DNA of 64,000 nt from Macrotis lagotis (Eukaryota > Chordata > Mammalia > Peramelemorphia > Peramelidae). The notes below the pieces were generated by a model. That model was given only the letters and a program-made list of their open reading frames with translations, did no database searches and was not told where the DNA came from. The position numbers were made by a program, and so were the translations under genes. Positions 47,823 to 63,119 of this stretch are shown piece by piece (position 1 is the first letter of the stretch; every line of letters starts with the position of its first letter). The DNA lies in contig NC_133662.1 in assembly GCF_037893015.1 (NCBI RefSeq), forward strand, positions 271,677,944 through 271,741,943, in the 5' to 3' direction.

Positions 47823-49619
47823 CTGTGGGGACAAAGACCATTACTAAGCTTTTCTTCTTTAAAGAAATCTTATTCCTTCTGCTTGGATTTTCTCTACCCA
47901 AACTAACTTTGGATGGAAACCAATTTCTTTGTTAATACTTATCCCTTCTCCACTCAAATAACCATCAGTTTCCTTCTTTTTGTTCCTGTGTCTCCTGATA
48001 GAATGGGTAGGGCAGGGATGGTTTCATTTCCATCCTTGTATTGCTATTCCATGCTTGTCCAGTGTCTGGCACACACTTGGTGTCTCATAAAGATTTGTGG
48101 AATTGAGGGGAGAAGAGGTCTTAGTCCACTTGCCCTCCTCCCCTAAATCTGCTAGAATTAATGAAGAACACTCCCTCATTTCCCCCTTTCTGGCTTGTCC
48201 AGTGGCCCCAGAATTCAGCCGAGTGGTCTACTCCAACTTACCACCACATCTGCTCCACAGAGCACAGTCAGAGGGGTTGTGTCTCGTTCAATGTCTGACC
48301 GCCCATCTGTGATGACAAGAGCTATCCGTTCATTCTGGGTGGGAGGCAGCAGGTTATTAATGGTGTACTGCAAGGCCTCCCCAGTAAAGGTGCCTCCGGC
48401 CATCCATTGGAGCTTCTTCACTGCCCTGCATTCACAGAGAGAGATTAGAACCCCACTTCTCCCTGGATGAGAGAATACCCTTCCCATCATTACAATGTCC
48501 TAATGGTAGCCACCATTTGATGGTAGAATCTGCTTGGTCTAGCAGTCATTCTATTTTTTTTTTCCTTGAAGGGAGAAATGAGCATACCAATCACATTTAC
48601 CTTAGATAACAAATTGTCACGGTCCTATTAGGGTTTGATTACCCTCTTGTTCCCCATACACCCCTTACCAGCTTGACATTTGTGCCATTCTCCACAATGA
48701 GAGAGTAAGGACACATGCTCATGACCTGTCCTCATCCTATATGGCAGAGTGGCATTGTTGGCACTAATGACATAGGAAAGATAGACAGAATGTCTACTCC
48801 TTGGGGGAAGATAGTGTTTTCCTTTTGTTATTGTACCCCAGTGCCTAAAAGAATGAATGGACCATAGTAGGGAATTAATAATTGCAATAATTAATGGAAG
48901 GGTTCCACCATTTTGGAAGCAATTATTTTGGACAAGCATCTGTAATAAGGACACCGGGAAGTCAATAGAAAGCCTTCAGACTATTTCATTCTTTCTTTTT
49001 GGAGAGGGATAGATGGATTTTTGCTTCCAATTTTTTCTTATGCAATCTCTATTTGCCATTCACTTGATGCTTTCTTTGGAGAAGGAAATAATCCAGGCAG
49101 GATATTTGTTTGTTTGGCCTATCTTCAAAGAAACGGCCATGGCATAATGACCCCATGATTTGATAATCTTGATAATAAAAGGAGGCACATGTACTCTTAA
49201 ACATGCCATGCTCCAAATGCTCAGGGTACAGATTTGTGATAAAAGAAGAATCTGTGTCTGGAGGATTCAGCTCTCCCTCCCAGAGCCCAGCCCCCTAAGA
49301 CTCTGTGAGGAGCAGACAGCCTGGTCATTTTGTTGTCTCCTTCATCATTGTCAAATCAGGCCTATATTCACATTTTAATCACATCATTTTCCAGTTTGCA
49401 AGTCTATGGAAACAAGTTTCCTTTTGGTTGATGCAGGTCTGGGAGAATTCTTCTCCCAGAAGACAAGAGAAGATTTCAGTTGGATGCCAGTTGTGTCAAA
49501 AAGTTATATTCCTTCTGATATTAGCTTTCAACAGCTGGTGGGACTTGCACGTCCTGGTCAATTGGGCAGCCAAGAAGCGGAGAATGGGGTGGGAGGTGGG
49601 GGGTGGGGAAGGCACTTAC
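47823..49619 (-). other. COL6A1 introns around exon 48242-48425
   Basis: Two introns (419 and 1194 bp) flank this exon. The first holds a diverged interspersed fragment near 48005-48110 of the widespread mammalian type with a growing-list tail (GGCACA...). The second shows no recognisable repeat or frame. Confidence 0.6.
48242..48425 (-). CDS. COL6A1: COL6A1 exon, C1 VWA domain MIDAS core
   Basis: A 184-bp exon encodes [18 protein letters not shown] through LCGADVV. GGTFTG supplies the MIDAS threonine and VITDGRSD the MIDAS aspartate, so the metal site of C1 looks complete. RDTTPL and the following Cys are as in human. The acceptor is GAATGCAG and the donor GTAAGT. The donor lies just where the C1 fold returns to a beta strand. 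Confidence 0.97.
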
Positions 49620-49729
49620 TCTTTCAGGTCATGGGCATTCTGGACGTTATTGTTATTCAAGCTCACATGCTCCTGCATTCGGTTATGGCTGTACTGGACA
49701 ACACCTGCATGGGACTCACCAGGTTCAAA
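49620..49729 (-). CDS. COL6A1: COL6A1 exon, C1 VWA domain
   Basis: A 110-bp exon encodes [20 protein letters not shown] and continues to DLKE, completed by the next exon. The core VVQYSH matches human. The segment [11 protein letters not shown] differs from human HVSLRSPSIRN, which suggests a surface loop free to vary. The acceptor is TTTTGTAG and the donor GTAAGT. Confidence 0.96.
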
Positions 49730-51646
49730 CTACAAAAGAAAATTCACGAAGAAAGTGGACGCGGTCAAAACCAAGATGGATGCATTTTCCATGAGAAGTG
49801 ACCAAATTTTCTCTCTTGCTACGTTTCCATTGCCAAATTCTATTCTGAATGAATGATTGAACAAACAAACAAACAAAAAGTCCTCTCCTAAACATGGTCA
49901 CACACTCTCTAAATTGCTGTACTGGACTGGTGCCCTAGGTTGTTCACCTGTCATTCTTTCCTCTCATCCTATGACCAGTCCTTTTGGGGAGATATTATTT
50001 GAAAAGTGAAAATGGATATCCAGGTATGGTAGCTAATCAAGGTGTGCTGAAACAGTAGGGACTGTGACCTTGGATGCATTAATGACTATAAACTTCTTGG
50101 GAATAGTTATAGCTATAAATTCCTCAGGGAGAAGTTCAACAGAAAATCTTAACTTTAAATATGTTTGTTGGCTCTGTTGATTAGCAGAAATATGAAGCTA
50201 TAAGCTATAACTCTTTCATCTGGACAATTTGGGGAAAATTGCTTGTCATTAATAATTCTATATGTGGTTTGTGTTCCATATAAGATGTGTCCAGAGTCCA
50301 CTGCATCTTCCTTGAATGGGTCCAGTGATAATATCCTTGAATTACTTTTCAGGAGTGAACATTTAAATCCATGGTTCTTTTGAAATCATTATTGGACAGA
50401 TTTTAAAAGTCTAATGAGCTGAGCTAGTCTAGGTGAGCTTCATCATGATCCTGGGATGAGTGATTCCTTTTCTCCATGTGTTTTGTATTCTGATTGATTA
50501 TATTTACTACCCATATTTAGAAAGGAACGTGAGAGAGAAATTTATGGAAAAAAGGCTAATGGTTTGATGATTTTTGAAAGACCATATTTCTTATCTATAT
50601 TTTCCATATGAAGCTAAGAAGTTAGGTTGAATGTAAGGAAATTGAGAATAATTGAGAAATTTGTCCCCAAGTAGAGTGGACTGCCTGTGGAGTTAGCTCC
50701 TTCTCTGAGGAGGTCTTCAAACTAAGGCTATGGTCACCACTTCTTGGAGATGTTGTAGAAGTGACTGTAGGCTTCTTGAGGACAAGGGTTGTTTCTTACT
50801 TGTCTTATACCTCATTTGCTAGCATGCAGGAAGTATTTGTTTAATTTAATTAGTAATTAGTAAAGATTAGACTAGATCATCTCTGAGGTCCTTTCCAGCT
50901 CTCAGATTCTGGGATTGGTCTAGACCCAAGGCTCTCCCATCTCTTCATGGTGGCTCAGATTCTCTTTTTTCAGGAGCTTTGTCTGAACTCTCTGACTCTC
51001 TTCGTTATTACTACCCACCATTGTGCTTTTAGCTTGGGAGGGAATTGGAGAATTGGTGAGGAGGAACATGGTAGGGAGAATCTCTCCTTTTCTTTCCTTT
51101 AAATAAATATCTGATGATGGAATGGCTGACTAATTCAGAGTATTTAGCAAATAGCTTAGAAGGTCATAACTGATTTCTCTTCTGGTCATGGTGTCATCAA
51201 CACGCCATATCCAACATGACAACTACTAAATGATAGTTAAAACTGTAATTACAGAATTTGGACATGGGTGTCCTGACCATCTCTGTGTGGTTTGTGAAAA
51301 TTATATTTGTCCCTACTATATGTAATCTGGAGCCAATAATGAGCATGTAGTTGGATGGTTTATGCATATTGATTGACAGATGTATAAGCTAAGAAAGCTT
51401 GTCTTACATGAATGTTTCCCAGGAGAAAGAAAACCTCTTTGCTTAAAAACAGAAGGGAAACCTGTAGACATGGTCACTTCAAAGGGAAAGGAAAGCTTCC
51501 TTTGGAGAGTCACACCAAGGTGTGGATGAACTCAAAGGTCTTCTGGGGTAGAGCGGCCTCTTGTCAGATGTGGGACAATGGAAAGACCCTGAGGTTGGAC
51601 TAAGGGCTCCTGCCAGAACTTAAGAGTTGGGGGTCCAGGGCCTTAC
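49730..51646 (-). other. COL6A1 intron, 1.9 kb
   Basis: The only repeats seen are a short (AACA)n at 49859-49881 and the CR1-like relic at 50590-50930. The rest is unique-looking, AT-rich sequence without a supported feature. Confidence 0.6.
50590..50930 (+). mobile_element. CR1/L3-like LINE 3' end, interrupted
   Basis: The sequence reads like the conserved CR1-type 3' end: GTGGACTGCCTGTGGAG, then CTCTGAGGAGGTCTTCAA, and finally TAGACTAGATCATCTCTGAG followed by CCTTTCCAGCTCTCAGATTC. About 100 bp (50755-50862) in the middle looks like another short repeat inserted into it. Very old and diverged. Confidence 0.65.
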
Positions 51647-51780
51647 CTTCACTAATTCATCTCTGCTTAACCTGTCAATGATCTTGACAATGAAGTCTTT
51701 GGCGATCTCAAAGTTCTGAAGACCAATGCTTTCTGAACTGTCCAACACGAAGAGGATGTCGATGGGCCCACACTTACATT
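51647..51780 (-). CDS. COL6A1: COL6A1 exon, start of C1 VWA domain
   Basis: A 134-bp exon completes the Glu codon and encodes [19 protein letters not shown] and onward to RLSRDELVK. It opens the C1 von Willebrand A domain. DSSES is the DxSxS part of the metal-ion-dependent adhesion site (MIDAS). The acceptor is GGAACAG and the donor GTAAGG. Start phase is 1 and end phase 0. Confidence 0.96.
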
Positions 51781-53488
51781 CTGTTCCAAAACAGGAGACA
51801 TCAGAAGTGTTACCACAACTGACTAGTCTTGAAGTTGTGTCTTGAGATGAGTTACACTCAGAGAAGATTCTTTGTTGGGATGATTTATCCCTTAGTTTCA
51901 GATGTCTATATTATTTAAATGTAGGTTTGAGATTCTCTGCATGCTTGAGACACAGCAGAGATACAAAGGGAACAGTCTCCTCTCTTCCTTCCTCCTTTCC
52001 TCCCCCCCCAATATTTATAGCAGACCCTATTTTGGATGATGATGATGATGTCCTCTATTGATTCTTTGTAAAGTGTATAGTCATTCCACACCCTACCCTT
52101 ATCAACAGTTGGGAAACCCAAGGCAAGGATGCTGTCACTGTCTCCTTGGAGCCCTCACAAAGTTCAATGTATAGATCTGAACCATCTGTCTCAATTCATG
52201 CTTGAACCTAACAAACCCTGAGTTTGGCCAAACATCAAATTGCTCTCCTATCATCCAAATGGGGCCTGGTCATGCAATGGCTGGAGAATGACACAAATGT
52301 AGGATGCACATTCTTTTAAAGAGTTGTAAAATGATCATTACTCACCACAGCAAGCTGGGGAAAGAAAAGGGAAAAGAAGAAATTAAAATACAAGGCAAAC
52401 TTCACATGGCTCTTGACCAGAAATTAGGGCAAGCCATTCATCTGAAGGAGCGCTTTCATTTTTCTCCACTTCCAACCTTGACTTGGGTCTCTCATAAGCA
52501 GAAGTCCCTACTTTGTAATTCTGGGATTATCCTGCCATAGTGTGGGGAATATCCCCTGAGGGGACAGGCCATTGGAAGAAGCACTGGGCTTCAAAATGAG
52601 CCCCTTCTTGGGTTGTTAGGGAAAAATAAAATGGGGGTGCTTAATGCTTCAGCCTTCACTTGCACTTTGAGCATATGGACATACCAGGTGAGTGGTTCTT
52701 TACAACAGAAATGGGAATAATGGCAACAATGCCTTCTGCTGTAGAATACCACCAAGGCCGTCATCCTCATCTATGCCAGAGGTGTCAAGCATATGGTACC
52801 CATACAGATTAAAATGCAATCAAGAAATAGTTGCCAAAGCAAATAAAATACAATAAAACACAGATGGTATTCACTTATGGTTTTCTAGGCCAATATGTGG
52901 TCTACAGAGATTCTTATATATGGCTTAGTGATCCTTGTTTCTATTTGAATTTGTTAATACTGATCTATACCACATTGGGCTGCCATTTTGAGAGAATTCA
53001 GTGGTCACTTACTGTTCATTGAACATTCACTTACTGATGACCAACTGGTGATTAACTAGCAGTATTAATAGAATTGATTCATTGAATTTGCTGTCCCATC
53101 TTGTCAAAACCATCCTACTGGGCATCTAGAACATGCCAGTTCAGGATACCCTGGTTTAGCACGGGATAGGGTAAATAACCAAGACAGAATTGGGAGCCTG
53201 GTTTGGCCACATCCTGGCAGTCTGACCTTAGGCTAGTCACTTTACCTCCCTAAGGGCTAGGCTTTCCTAATCTGCAAACTGGGGATAAGAACATCAGCAC
53301 TACATGTTTCTGGGGAGTTTTCAAGAGTGGCACTGTTCCAACTTGGAGCTGAGCATCACTCCAGAGTCAAGGCTGAATTGATGGTTGCTGCCAAATTGAT
53401 GGACTGACTCAGAGATCCTCCTTCACCTCCCCAAACCAACCTCCCAACACTCTACTCGAGTCATTTCAATGATTAGCAAAATACTTAC
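51781..53488 (-). other. COL6A1 introns flanking the 9-nt exon
   Basis: These introns are 565 and 1134 bp. They hold a short GAT repeat near 52034 and a MIR-like fragment near 53215-53310 (tRNA-type TGACCTTAGGCTAGTCAC and AATCTGCAAACTGGGGATAA). Nothing else is recognised. Confidence 0.55.
52346..52354 (-). CDS. COL6A1: COL6A1 nine-nucleotide microexon
   Basis: A 9-nt exon, CTTGCTGTG, lies between acceptor CCCCAG and donor GTGAGT. It enters and leaves in phase 1. With flanking exons it completes KMCSCCECKCG, the sequence expected from the human chain. Without it the frame would stay open but Ser-Cys-Cys would be lost from the linker. It was found from the exact reading-frame need and the splice sites, not from length. 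Confidence 0.9.
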
Positions 53489-53525
53489 AGCACATTTTCA
53501 TGATTATGTCCAATATTTCACATTC
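53489..53525 (-). CDS. COL6A1: COL6A1 exon, linker after triple helix
   Basis: A 37-bp exon encodes ECEILDIIMKMC and leaves one base (T) of the next codon. It is the start of the cysteine-rich linker between helix and C1 domain. Cysteines here are likely to take part in the disulfides that stabilise collagen VI assembly. The acceptor is CCTCAG and the donor GTAAGT. Confidence 0.94.
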
Positions 53526-53993
53526 CTGAGGAGAGAAAAAAAGAGTCATCATTCTGCAGGCAGAAGAAGTTCTTGAACACCCTGGTGAGAAGGGGGCCAC
53601 TTGGCTGATGGAAGTTCAGGGAAAATGAGACCTAGCTCAGGAGAGAATTGGGAGACCAGAGAGCCTTCCCCATGGATGTCCCCCCCCCCCCCCCACCTAG
53701 AAGGGACTTTAGAACTCAAGTGGTTCCATACTGTCCTTTGACAAGCAGGGGAACTGAGATCTAAAGGGAGACTTCCTTTGGTCCCCCTACATCCCTTCTC
53801 CCTCTTGGATTCTCAGCTTCTAGGACTCTGGTCCCTCAAGCTTGGTTCACTCCTTGTACAAGCCAGAGGTCTAGAAGCAGGGTAGTAGATTTCAGTTCCA
53901 TGGTGATCTAAGGTCAAATGAATTTCTCCCATATTCTGTGACTGAGGCCAATAAAAGGGAAGTCATCATGGGAAAGTGGCATGATTTACTCAC

Positions 53994-54029
53994 ATCTGGT
54001 CCTGGAGGCCCTGTGGGTCCTGGGGGTCC
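53994..54029 (-). CDS. COL6A1: COL6A1 exon, end of triple helix
   Basis: A 36-bp exon encodes GPPGPTGPPGPD, the last Gly-X-Y triplets before the C-terminal non-collagenous region. The acceptor is CAACCAG and the donor GTGAGT. The following exon begins ECEILD as in human (GPDECEILD). Confidence 0.95.
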
Positions 54030-54807
54030 CTGGTTGAGACAAAAAATACATTATGAGGGGTAGACAATAATAAAAGAAAATGGAAGCAGGAAAGATCAAG
54101 GAGAATGTCCTATTGACCTTTGCTCCCCTTCCACCATGGCTGAGTCACAAGGTGAGAGATCAGCCCTCCCCCACCCCTGACTCTCGGAAACTGAAATTGG
54201 TCTTGCCATAGGCTCCCAGTCAGTGCCCAGAATGTGCCTGCTGATGGATCATTGGACAGGGACCTGAATCACCAGTTTGTGACCTGTCATCTCTTTCCAA
54301 TTTTCTATCTCTCCTAGGTTGGCAGATCCCATTTCCATCCCTTAAATTTGTACCTTCTCCACTTGAGGTGCTAGTGGGAACCCTTTTAAAGATCTGACCT
54401 CTTAAGACAGCCAGTGGAAAATTCTGTAACTTGGCTCCTGGCAAGAAGTGATTGCTTAATCTAAACTCTTTCCCAGCAGCCTGGCCAAACACTTCAAGTC
54501 AGAGACAAGATTTCCATCTGCTGCTTTGGTCACATCAGACAATTCACAGAAAGCTAGAATGTCTCCTCGAGATTTCACTCTGCTGACTTAGCTGGTGAGG
54601 GGCTCCCAGACAATGTCTGGCTCCATGGCTGGCTCTATTTGGAGCTGGGCTAGATGGCAAAGGGAGGGACCCTCAGAGGCTGCTAAAAATTAAGGGAAGT
54701 AAAAGCAAAAGAGATGGCCCACCCTCCTCAGTCCTTCCTGTCTTTTCAGTTCTCTCCCTTGATTTTTCTGGATGTTCTCACATCCTTCATGCATTCATGC
54801 TACTTAC
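54030..54807 (-). other. COL6A1 intron, 778 bp, unique sequence
   Basis: No repeat, frame or regulatory motif that I can support. Confidence 0.5.
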
Positions 54808-54873
54808 TGCAGGACCTTCTGGGCCTCTGTAGCCCTTGGCCCCCTTAATCCCTGGTGGGGAGATGTCATTGCT
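54808..54873 (-). CDS. COL6A1: COL6A1 exon, helix interruption then Gly-X-Y
   Basis: A 66-bp exon starts with the non-collagenous stretch SNDISPP and resumes as [15 protein letters not shown]. Human has [20 protein letters not shown] at this place, so the interruption is a conserved feature of the chain. The acceptor is TTTCTTTCAG and the donor GTAAGT; phase is 0 on both sides. Confidence 0.96.
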
Positions 54874-55214
54874 CTGAAAGAAAGCAAGAAAAGACTATCA
54901 TTTGTTTGGAGAATGGCAACTCTTTTAAGATGGCGGCTCCATCCACAAGAAGGTCTTTCTGCCCCAACTAGATTTTGGATGAGCCCAGAGCTCCTGATGT
55001 TTCTAAATTGGCTGGAATTAAGAAGGATCATATCTCCAATGGGTTGGTGTTTCTCTTGGAGGACAGAAGTGTGGGTGCCCCAAGAGGCAATGGGAAGGAC
55101 AATGGTCGGTCCAACTTGTTGTAGCATATTACCAGTGAGGGCTTCTAGACCAAAGGAGAAAGTACCATCAAGGACAGAAGTAGCAGAAATTGGCAGTAGG
55201 CTGATTCTACAGAA

Positions 55215-55218
<4 letters not shown>

Positions 55219-55300
<82 letters not shown>
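55219..55300. repeat. Compound (TG)n(GA)n microsatellite in COL6A1 intron
   Basis: About 24 TG units are followed at once by about 17 GA units. It lies inside the intron between exons 55675-55737 and 54808-54873. It creates long artificial frames on both strands. Confidence 0.98.
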
Positions 55301-55303
<3 letters not shown>

Positions 55304-55674
55304 GGGGTCACAGATGGACAGACTGCCCAACAGTGTTCTGGGCCCCAGTGACCAATTACCTGGTAGGACTCCATGAAGGCAGGATGGAGAGACAGAGAGG
55401 AAAGGATTCTAAAAGAAGAAGGTTGTTATTTGCATCAGTGAAGGGAGTGAAGACTCAACTGGAGAAGATCTTAGCATGTTGGGAAAGAGATTTCCTGGGT
55501 TTCACAAATGGGAAATAAAAGGACAGATTTTTAGGATGTTCTCTTTACATTGGTCTCTAGAAGTGGTCAGTTTATCTCTAAGTCACTAGGGTAGAAGATG
55601 GCTCCTCAGGATTGCATGTGTGACTGGCTATTTCCTAGCATCAGGGTGACTGCTAGTGTATGCTTGTTACTTAC

Positions 55675-55737
55675 GTCCTCGCCAGGGTCGCCAGCCTCTC
55701 CTTCATCTCCCTTGACACCGGGATAGCCTTTACTGCC
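55675..55737 (-). CDS. COL6A1: COL6A1 exon, triple helix
   Basis: A 63-bp exon encodes [20 protein letters not shown] plus D, almost identical to human [20 protein letters not shown] plus D. It leads directly into the non-collagenous interruption in the next exon. The acceptor is TGGACAG and the donor GTAAGT. Confidence 0.96.
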
Positions 55738-56328
55738 CTGTCCATGGGGAGAAGATGGCTCTGATTAATGTCTGCTCAGGGTGAGCCCTGAGCAATCCCT
55801 GTGACAGGATGTCCATCATGACACAAAGCCACGTGATAGCGCTGCTGGGGATCAAGGACTTTATGCATGTGTGAGTCTCCCTTGTCAGAGTAGAGAGGAG
55901 AGATTGTTTGACAAAATCCAGAAGCCATAGTGTCCATTTTGGAAAAAGATGAAAGCTGAAAAAGCCCAGAGTATGGGGAGTGAAAGATGGTCCCACACTG
56001 CCCATGTGTTCATGTGGCTCCATGGAACCCCACCTAACTGTAGTCTGGGGAGGGAGGGTCGATGGGTAGAGTGAAGAAGTGGCTTGACTTCTAGAATCCG
56101 GAAACTTCAGGTCCTGGCTCCCATTGTCTGGGTTGGGGGACAGTGCAATAAAGGGAAGCGTCTGGAGGGCAGGATTGGGTCCCTAGTTTGGGACATGGCA
56201 GCAGAGCTTGGGCTGGAGACAAGTCCTTCAGAGCTGCCTGCACTGGGGGGCCTCTTCTCAGGGCTACAGAGGTAGACTAAAAGCAGGGCATCTAGTGGGG
56301 GCAAAGCCCTGTATGTGTCTATACTCAC

Positions 56329-56364
56329 ATTGATACCAGGAGGGCCCCTGTTGCCTGGGTAACC
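56329..56364 (-). CDS. COL6A1: COL6A1 exon, triple helix
   Basis: A 36-bp exon encodes GYPGNRGPPGIN. The final Asn joins Gly-Ser from the next exon to make an N-G-S sequon, matching N-G-T in human. The acceptor is CCCTCAG and the donor GTGAGT. The intron before it is only 224 bp. Confidence 0.95.
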
Positions 56365-56588
56365 CTGAGGGAAAGAAAAGGAGAGACCAGTTTGTGAGAT
56401 GGACCATTCTTCCAGCACTGTGGCTTGGTGAGGCTTGGTGAATGGGGCAAGCCCTGAGGTGAGGCTGCTGCCACCTCTTCAGAGCAGGGGATTCTGTCCC
56501 CCAGGAGGGGAGGCATTGCTAGCCCGAGCTCACAGAGCTGTCCAAGCCTTTTGGTTGCAGAGGGGGGTAAAGGCAGGACGACACTTAC

Positions 56589-56639
56589 TGGAAAGCCTGG
56601 AAAGCCTTCTGTTCCATTCCCCGGGGGCCCATCTTCACC
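56589..56639 (-). CDS. COL6A1: COL6A1 exon, triple helix with G-N interruption
   Basis: A 51-bp exon encodes GEDGPPGNGTEGFPGFP. The Gly-X-Y pattern is broken once by a two-residue Gly-Asn step, an interruption also present in human COL6A1 (GPAGNGTEG). The same Asn forms an N-G-T glycosylation sequon. The acceptor is TTTCTAG and the donor GTAAGT. Confidence 0.96.
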
Positions 56640-58412
56640 CTAGAAAGACAACAAAAGATACCCAAAGAATGTCTGAGAATGACCATCACCAAAGGGAGAT
56701 GTCCCTTCCCTGGCTGTGACCTTCTCTGCAGCCCTCCTGGGGTGTTGCCTACCCCTCCTTCCCCCAAATTCACAGTCCCTCCTTTCTGCCAAAGAAGAAG
56801 CAAGTCTGGCTGGATGCCCGCTATGCCCAGCCTCCTGGGAAGCCTGTCTACTTTGATTCAGAAGGTGACGTCCCTGGCCTGCAATGAGGGCAGAGCCGCC
56901 TGGTTTGTATGATTATGTTCCCAGAGGCAGCTAGACTCTGCTTACAAAACTCAGAGCTCTCTCCCACACAAAAATGTCAAGTGGTCTGAAGTTTAGATAA
57001 ACCACTAGAAGGGAAGTCACAGCATCTGCTCTTTGAAGAGGCCTGGAAAATCTGTGGAGCCCCTTGGGAGTCCCTGATCCAGCTCCAGGGTGCTTCAGGG
57101 AGAAGGGCTGGCCTGACTTCCTCCTTCCTCTCCATGAAGCTCAGTAGACTGACTATAAAAATCATATCAGGGTTTGGCCCCAGGACCAAGCCTCTCTTGG
57201 TAGGGCTGCCATGCCACAAGAAACCTTTGCTTGGGAGGCATGGATTTTACCCATGGAAATCCAATCCCTTTTAAATGAGCCTCAAGGACATGGGATTCAA
57301 TGATTGCTAGTTTTCCTCATCAGCCAGTCTTAGCCCCTTGACCTGTCACGGCTTCAGTCCAATCTGATTTCATGTGGACATAGTGTTACTGAGGGTCAAG
57401 AAAAGAGACCCTCTAGAGGAGGTGGGCCCTCTGACCTGGCAGGTCCCAGAGAACTACTCCCTCTGGTCATATGATTTCATGAATGAGAGCCAAACTTGGG
57501 AGTGGCCAGCTCTGTGGCCATCCCTATTTTGAGGGTGGTGAGAGTGGTAGAAATTCATTACATATGAAGAATCTCCCCTATGGCTATAGAATAATATAAT
57601 AGAATTTGTATATGGTGATGCTGTTTTTAAGGTCAGACAGAAGGAACCTCAGAGACTGTCTTGTCTTTTCAGATGGGGACACTGAGACCCATGGAGGGTC
57701 AATGACTTTCCCAAGATCACAGAACAAATTGCTGGAAGACTTGGAATGAGAACCCGGGTGACTGGTTTTCCAGTTAATTGTCCTTCCTGCCCATTTCAAT
57801 CAAGGGAACCCCTTGGATTTTGCCCCAGATCCTGAAGTGCAAAGAGATTCCAGTTACAGAAACCTTGAGTATGCTGCCTTGATTCCAAGCCTGAGAAGCT
57901 GGCCTGGCAGGATTCCAAAGGAAGAAGATGGAAATACCTCTGCTCCCCCACCAATCCCTCTCTTCCCTCTCCTTCTTGGCCAGAGGGTTTCCTGACTTTG
58001 GGGGCTGGGACCCTTCTTGGAGGCTTTCCACCAGGTCATTCCAATGTATTGCTAGCACTCTCAGCCCCTTTGGAAGCCAAATGGAAAGGGGGCACAAATG
58101 GAAGGGACACTGGATCTGAGAGTGGAAGGTTTAAGTCATCTGAAAGTGAAGATGATGATGGTTTGCTTTTGTGCTTTTCCTAATGGAATGTTCTAGTGCT
58201 TATTTTATTCTTTCCTCCAGCTCTTCCTTCTGTTTTTCCTAAACACTATTGTCAATACCCAGCCATGCCTTTCCCTCCAGGCTGCCATGAGTGTGCCTTT
58301 CCCCAGCCAAGACATGATCTCCTCATCCCTGAATGCCCATCCAGGAACACCCGAGGCACTGCTTTCCCTCCTGAGATGGTAGCAGTCCACAGTAACTGAT
58401 GAGGTCACTTAC
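56640..58412 (-). other. COL6A1 intron, 1.8 kb, with MIR-like relic
   Basis: A MIR-like fragment in minus orientation is visible near 57640-57755 (CAGATGGGGACACTGAGACC, then CCAAGATCACAGAACAAATT). The remainder shows no recognisable feature. Confidence 0.55.
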
Positions 58413-58475
58413 CCTTTCACCCATAAGACCAGGATCTCCAGGGGGACCTGAGAGTCCTGGAACTCCTCTGGGACC
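58413..58475 (-). CDS. COL6A1: COL6A1 exon, triple helix
   Basis: A 63-bp exon encodes seven Gly-X-Y triplets ending GPPGDPGLMGER, which matches the human segment. The acceptor is TTTTCAG and the donor GTAAGT; phase is 0 on both sides. Confidence 0.96.
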
Positions 58476-58789
58476 CTGAAAAGTAGAAGGGGAAAGAAAT
58501 ACCTTAGGATAATTAGACTTATTTTTGTGGCTTGGGGTGCTGATTATATTCTAAGTCATTCCCCCCCAAATGGAGATTCGGAGAACTAGAGTGAGAAAAT
58601 ATAGTTGTGTCTTTCAAACACAACTATAGGAGAGACCGGAAAAGGTTATGGGGAAAGCATTTCATTAAAGAGGGTGAGGAAAGGTCCTGGAAAAGGAGGC
58701 TTAGCAAAAGGAGAAGAAATTTTGAGGAAGAGAGAATCTCAATGGAGGATGCAGTCCCAGAACAAAAAGCATTTGTTTTCTAGGAAAGA

Positions 58790-58960
58790 ATTTTATCTTT
58801 TTTGTTTGTTTGTTTATTTGTTTGAAGAAGCAATGAGGCTAATTGACTTGCCCAAGGTTGCACAGTTAAATAATTATTAAGTGTCTGAGGCCAGATTTTG
58901 AACTCAGGTCCTTGTGACTCCAGACTGATGCTCTATCCACTGTGCCACCTAACTACCCTG
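58790..58960 (-). mobile_element. tRNA-derived marsupial SINE in COL6A1 intron
   Basis: Read on the minus strand this is the usual SINE: tRNA-like head with promoter B box (GTTCAAAATC-like), CTTGGGCAAGTCAATTAGCC, then an A-rich tail. It is more diverged than the other copies and its flanking duplication (GAAAGAATTTTAT / TGAAGAACTCTAT) is weak. It has the same orientation as the gene. Confidence 0.85.
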
Positions 58961-59097
58961 AAGAACTCTATTTGATAATAGCTTCCGAGAAATTGAAAAA
59001 GGGATTGGTAGAAATTAAGCTTAAACCAATATCTTATACCATATTTCATGGTAAATAGATGCATGATCTGAACATTAAAGTCATAAAAATAAATTTA

Positions 59098-63039
<3,942 letters not shown>

Positions 63040-63102
63040 TGGGTCTCCAGGGACTCCAACAGGTCCTTCTCGGCCTTGGTCACCTTGTGGCCCCTGCTCC
63101 CC
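63040..63102 (-). CDS. COL6A1: COL6A1 exon, triple helix (first exon in window)
   Basis: A 63-bp exon encodes seven perfect Gly-X-Y triplets, [20 protein letters not shown] plus P. It starts and ends in phase 0, the usual unit size of the collagen VI helix. The acceptor follows a pyrimidine tract ending TTCCAG and the donor is GTAAGA. The human counterpart reads [20 protein letters not shown]. The exon before it is outside the window. Confidence 0.95.
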
Positions 63103-63119
63103 CTGGAAGGAGAAAAAGA

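Noticed and set aside
49305-49856. 183-codon plus-strand frame
   Set aside because: It is antisense to COL6A1 exon 49620-49729; the exon on the minus strand has splice sites and a clear homolog.
54772-55518. 248-codon plus-strand frame
   Set aside because: It runs antisense across COL6A1 exon 54808-54873 and through the TG/GA microsatellite (poly Val-Cys and Glu-Arg), so it is an artefact.
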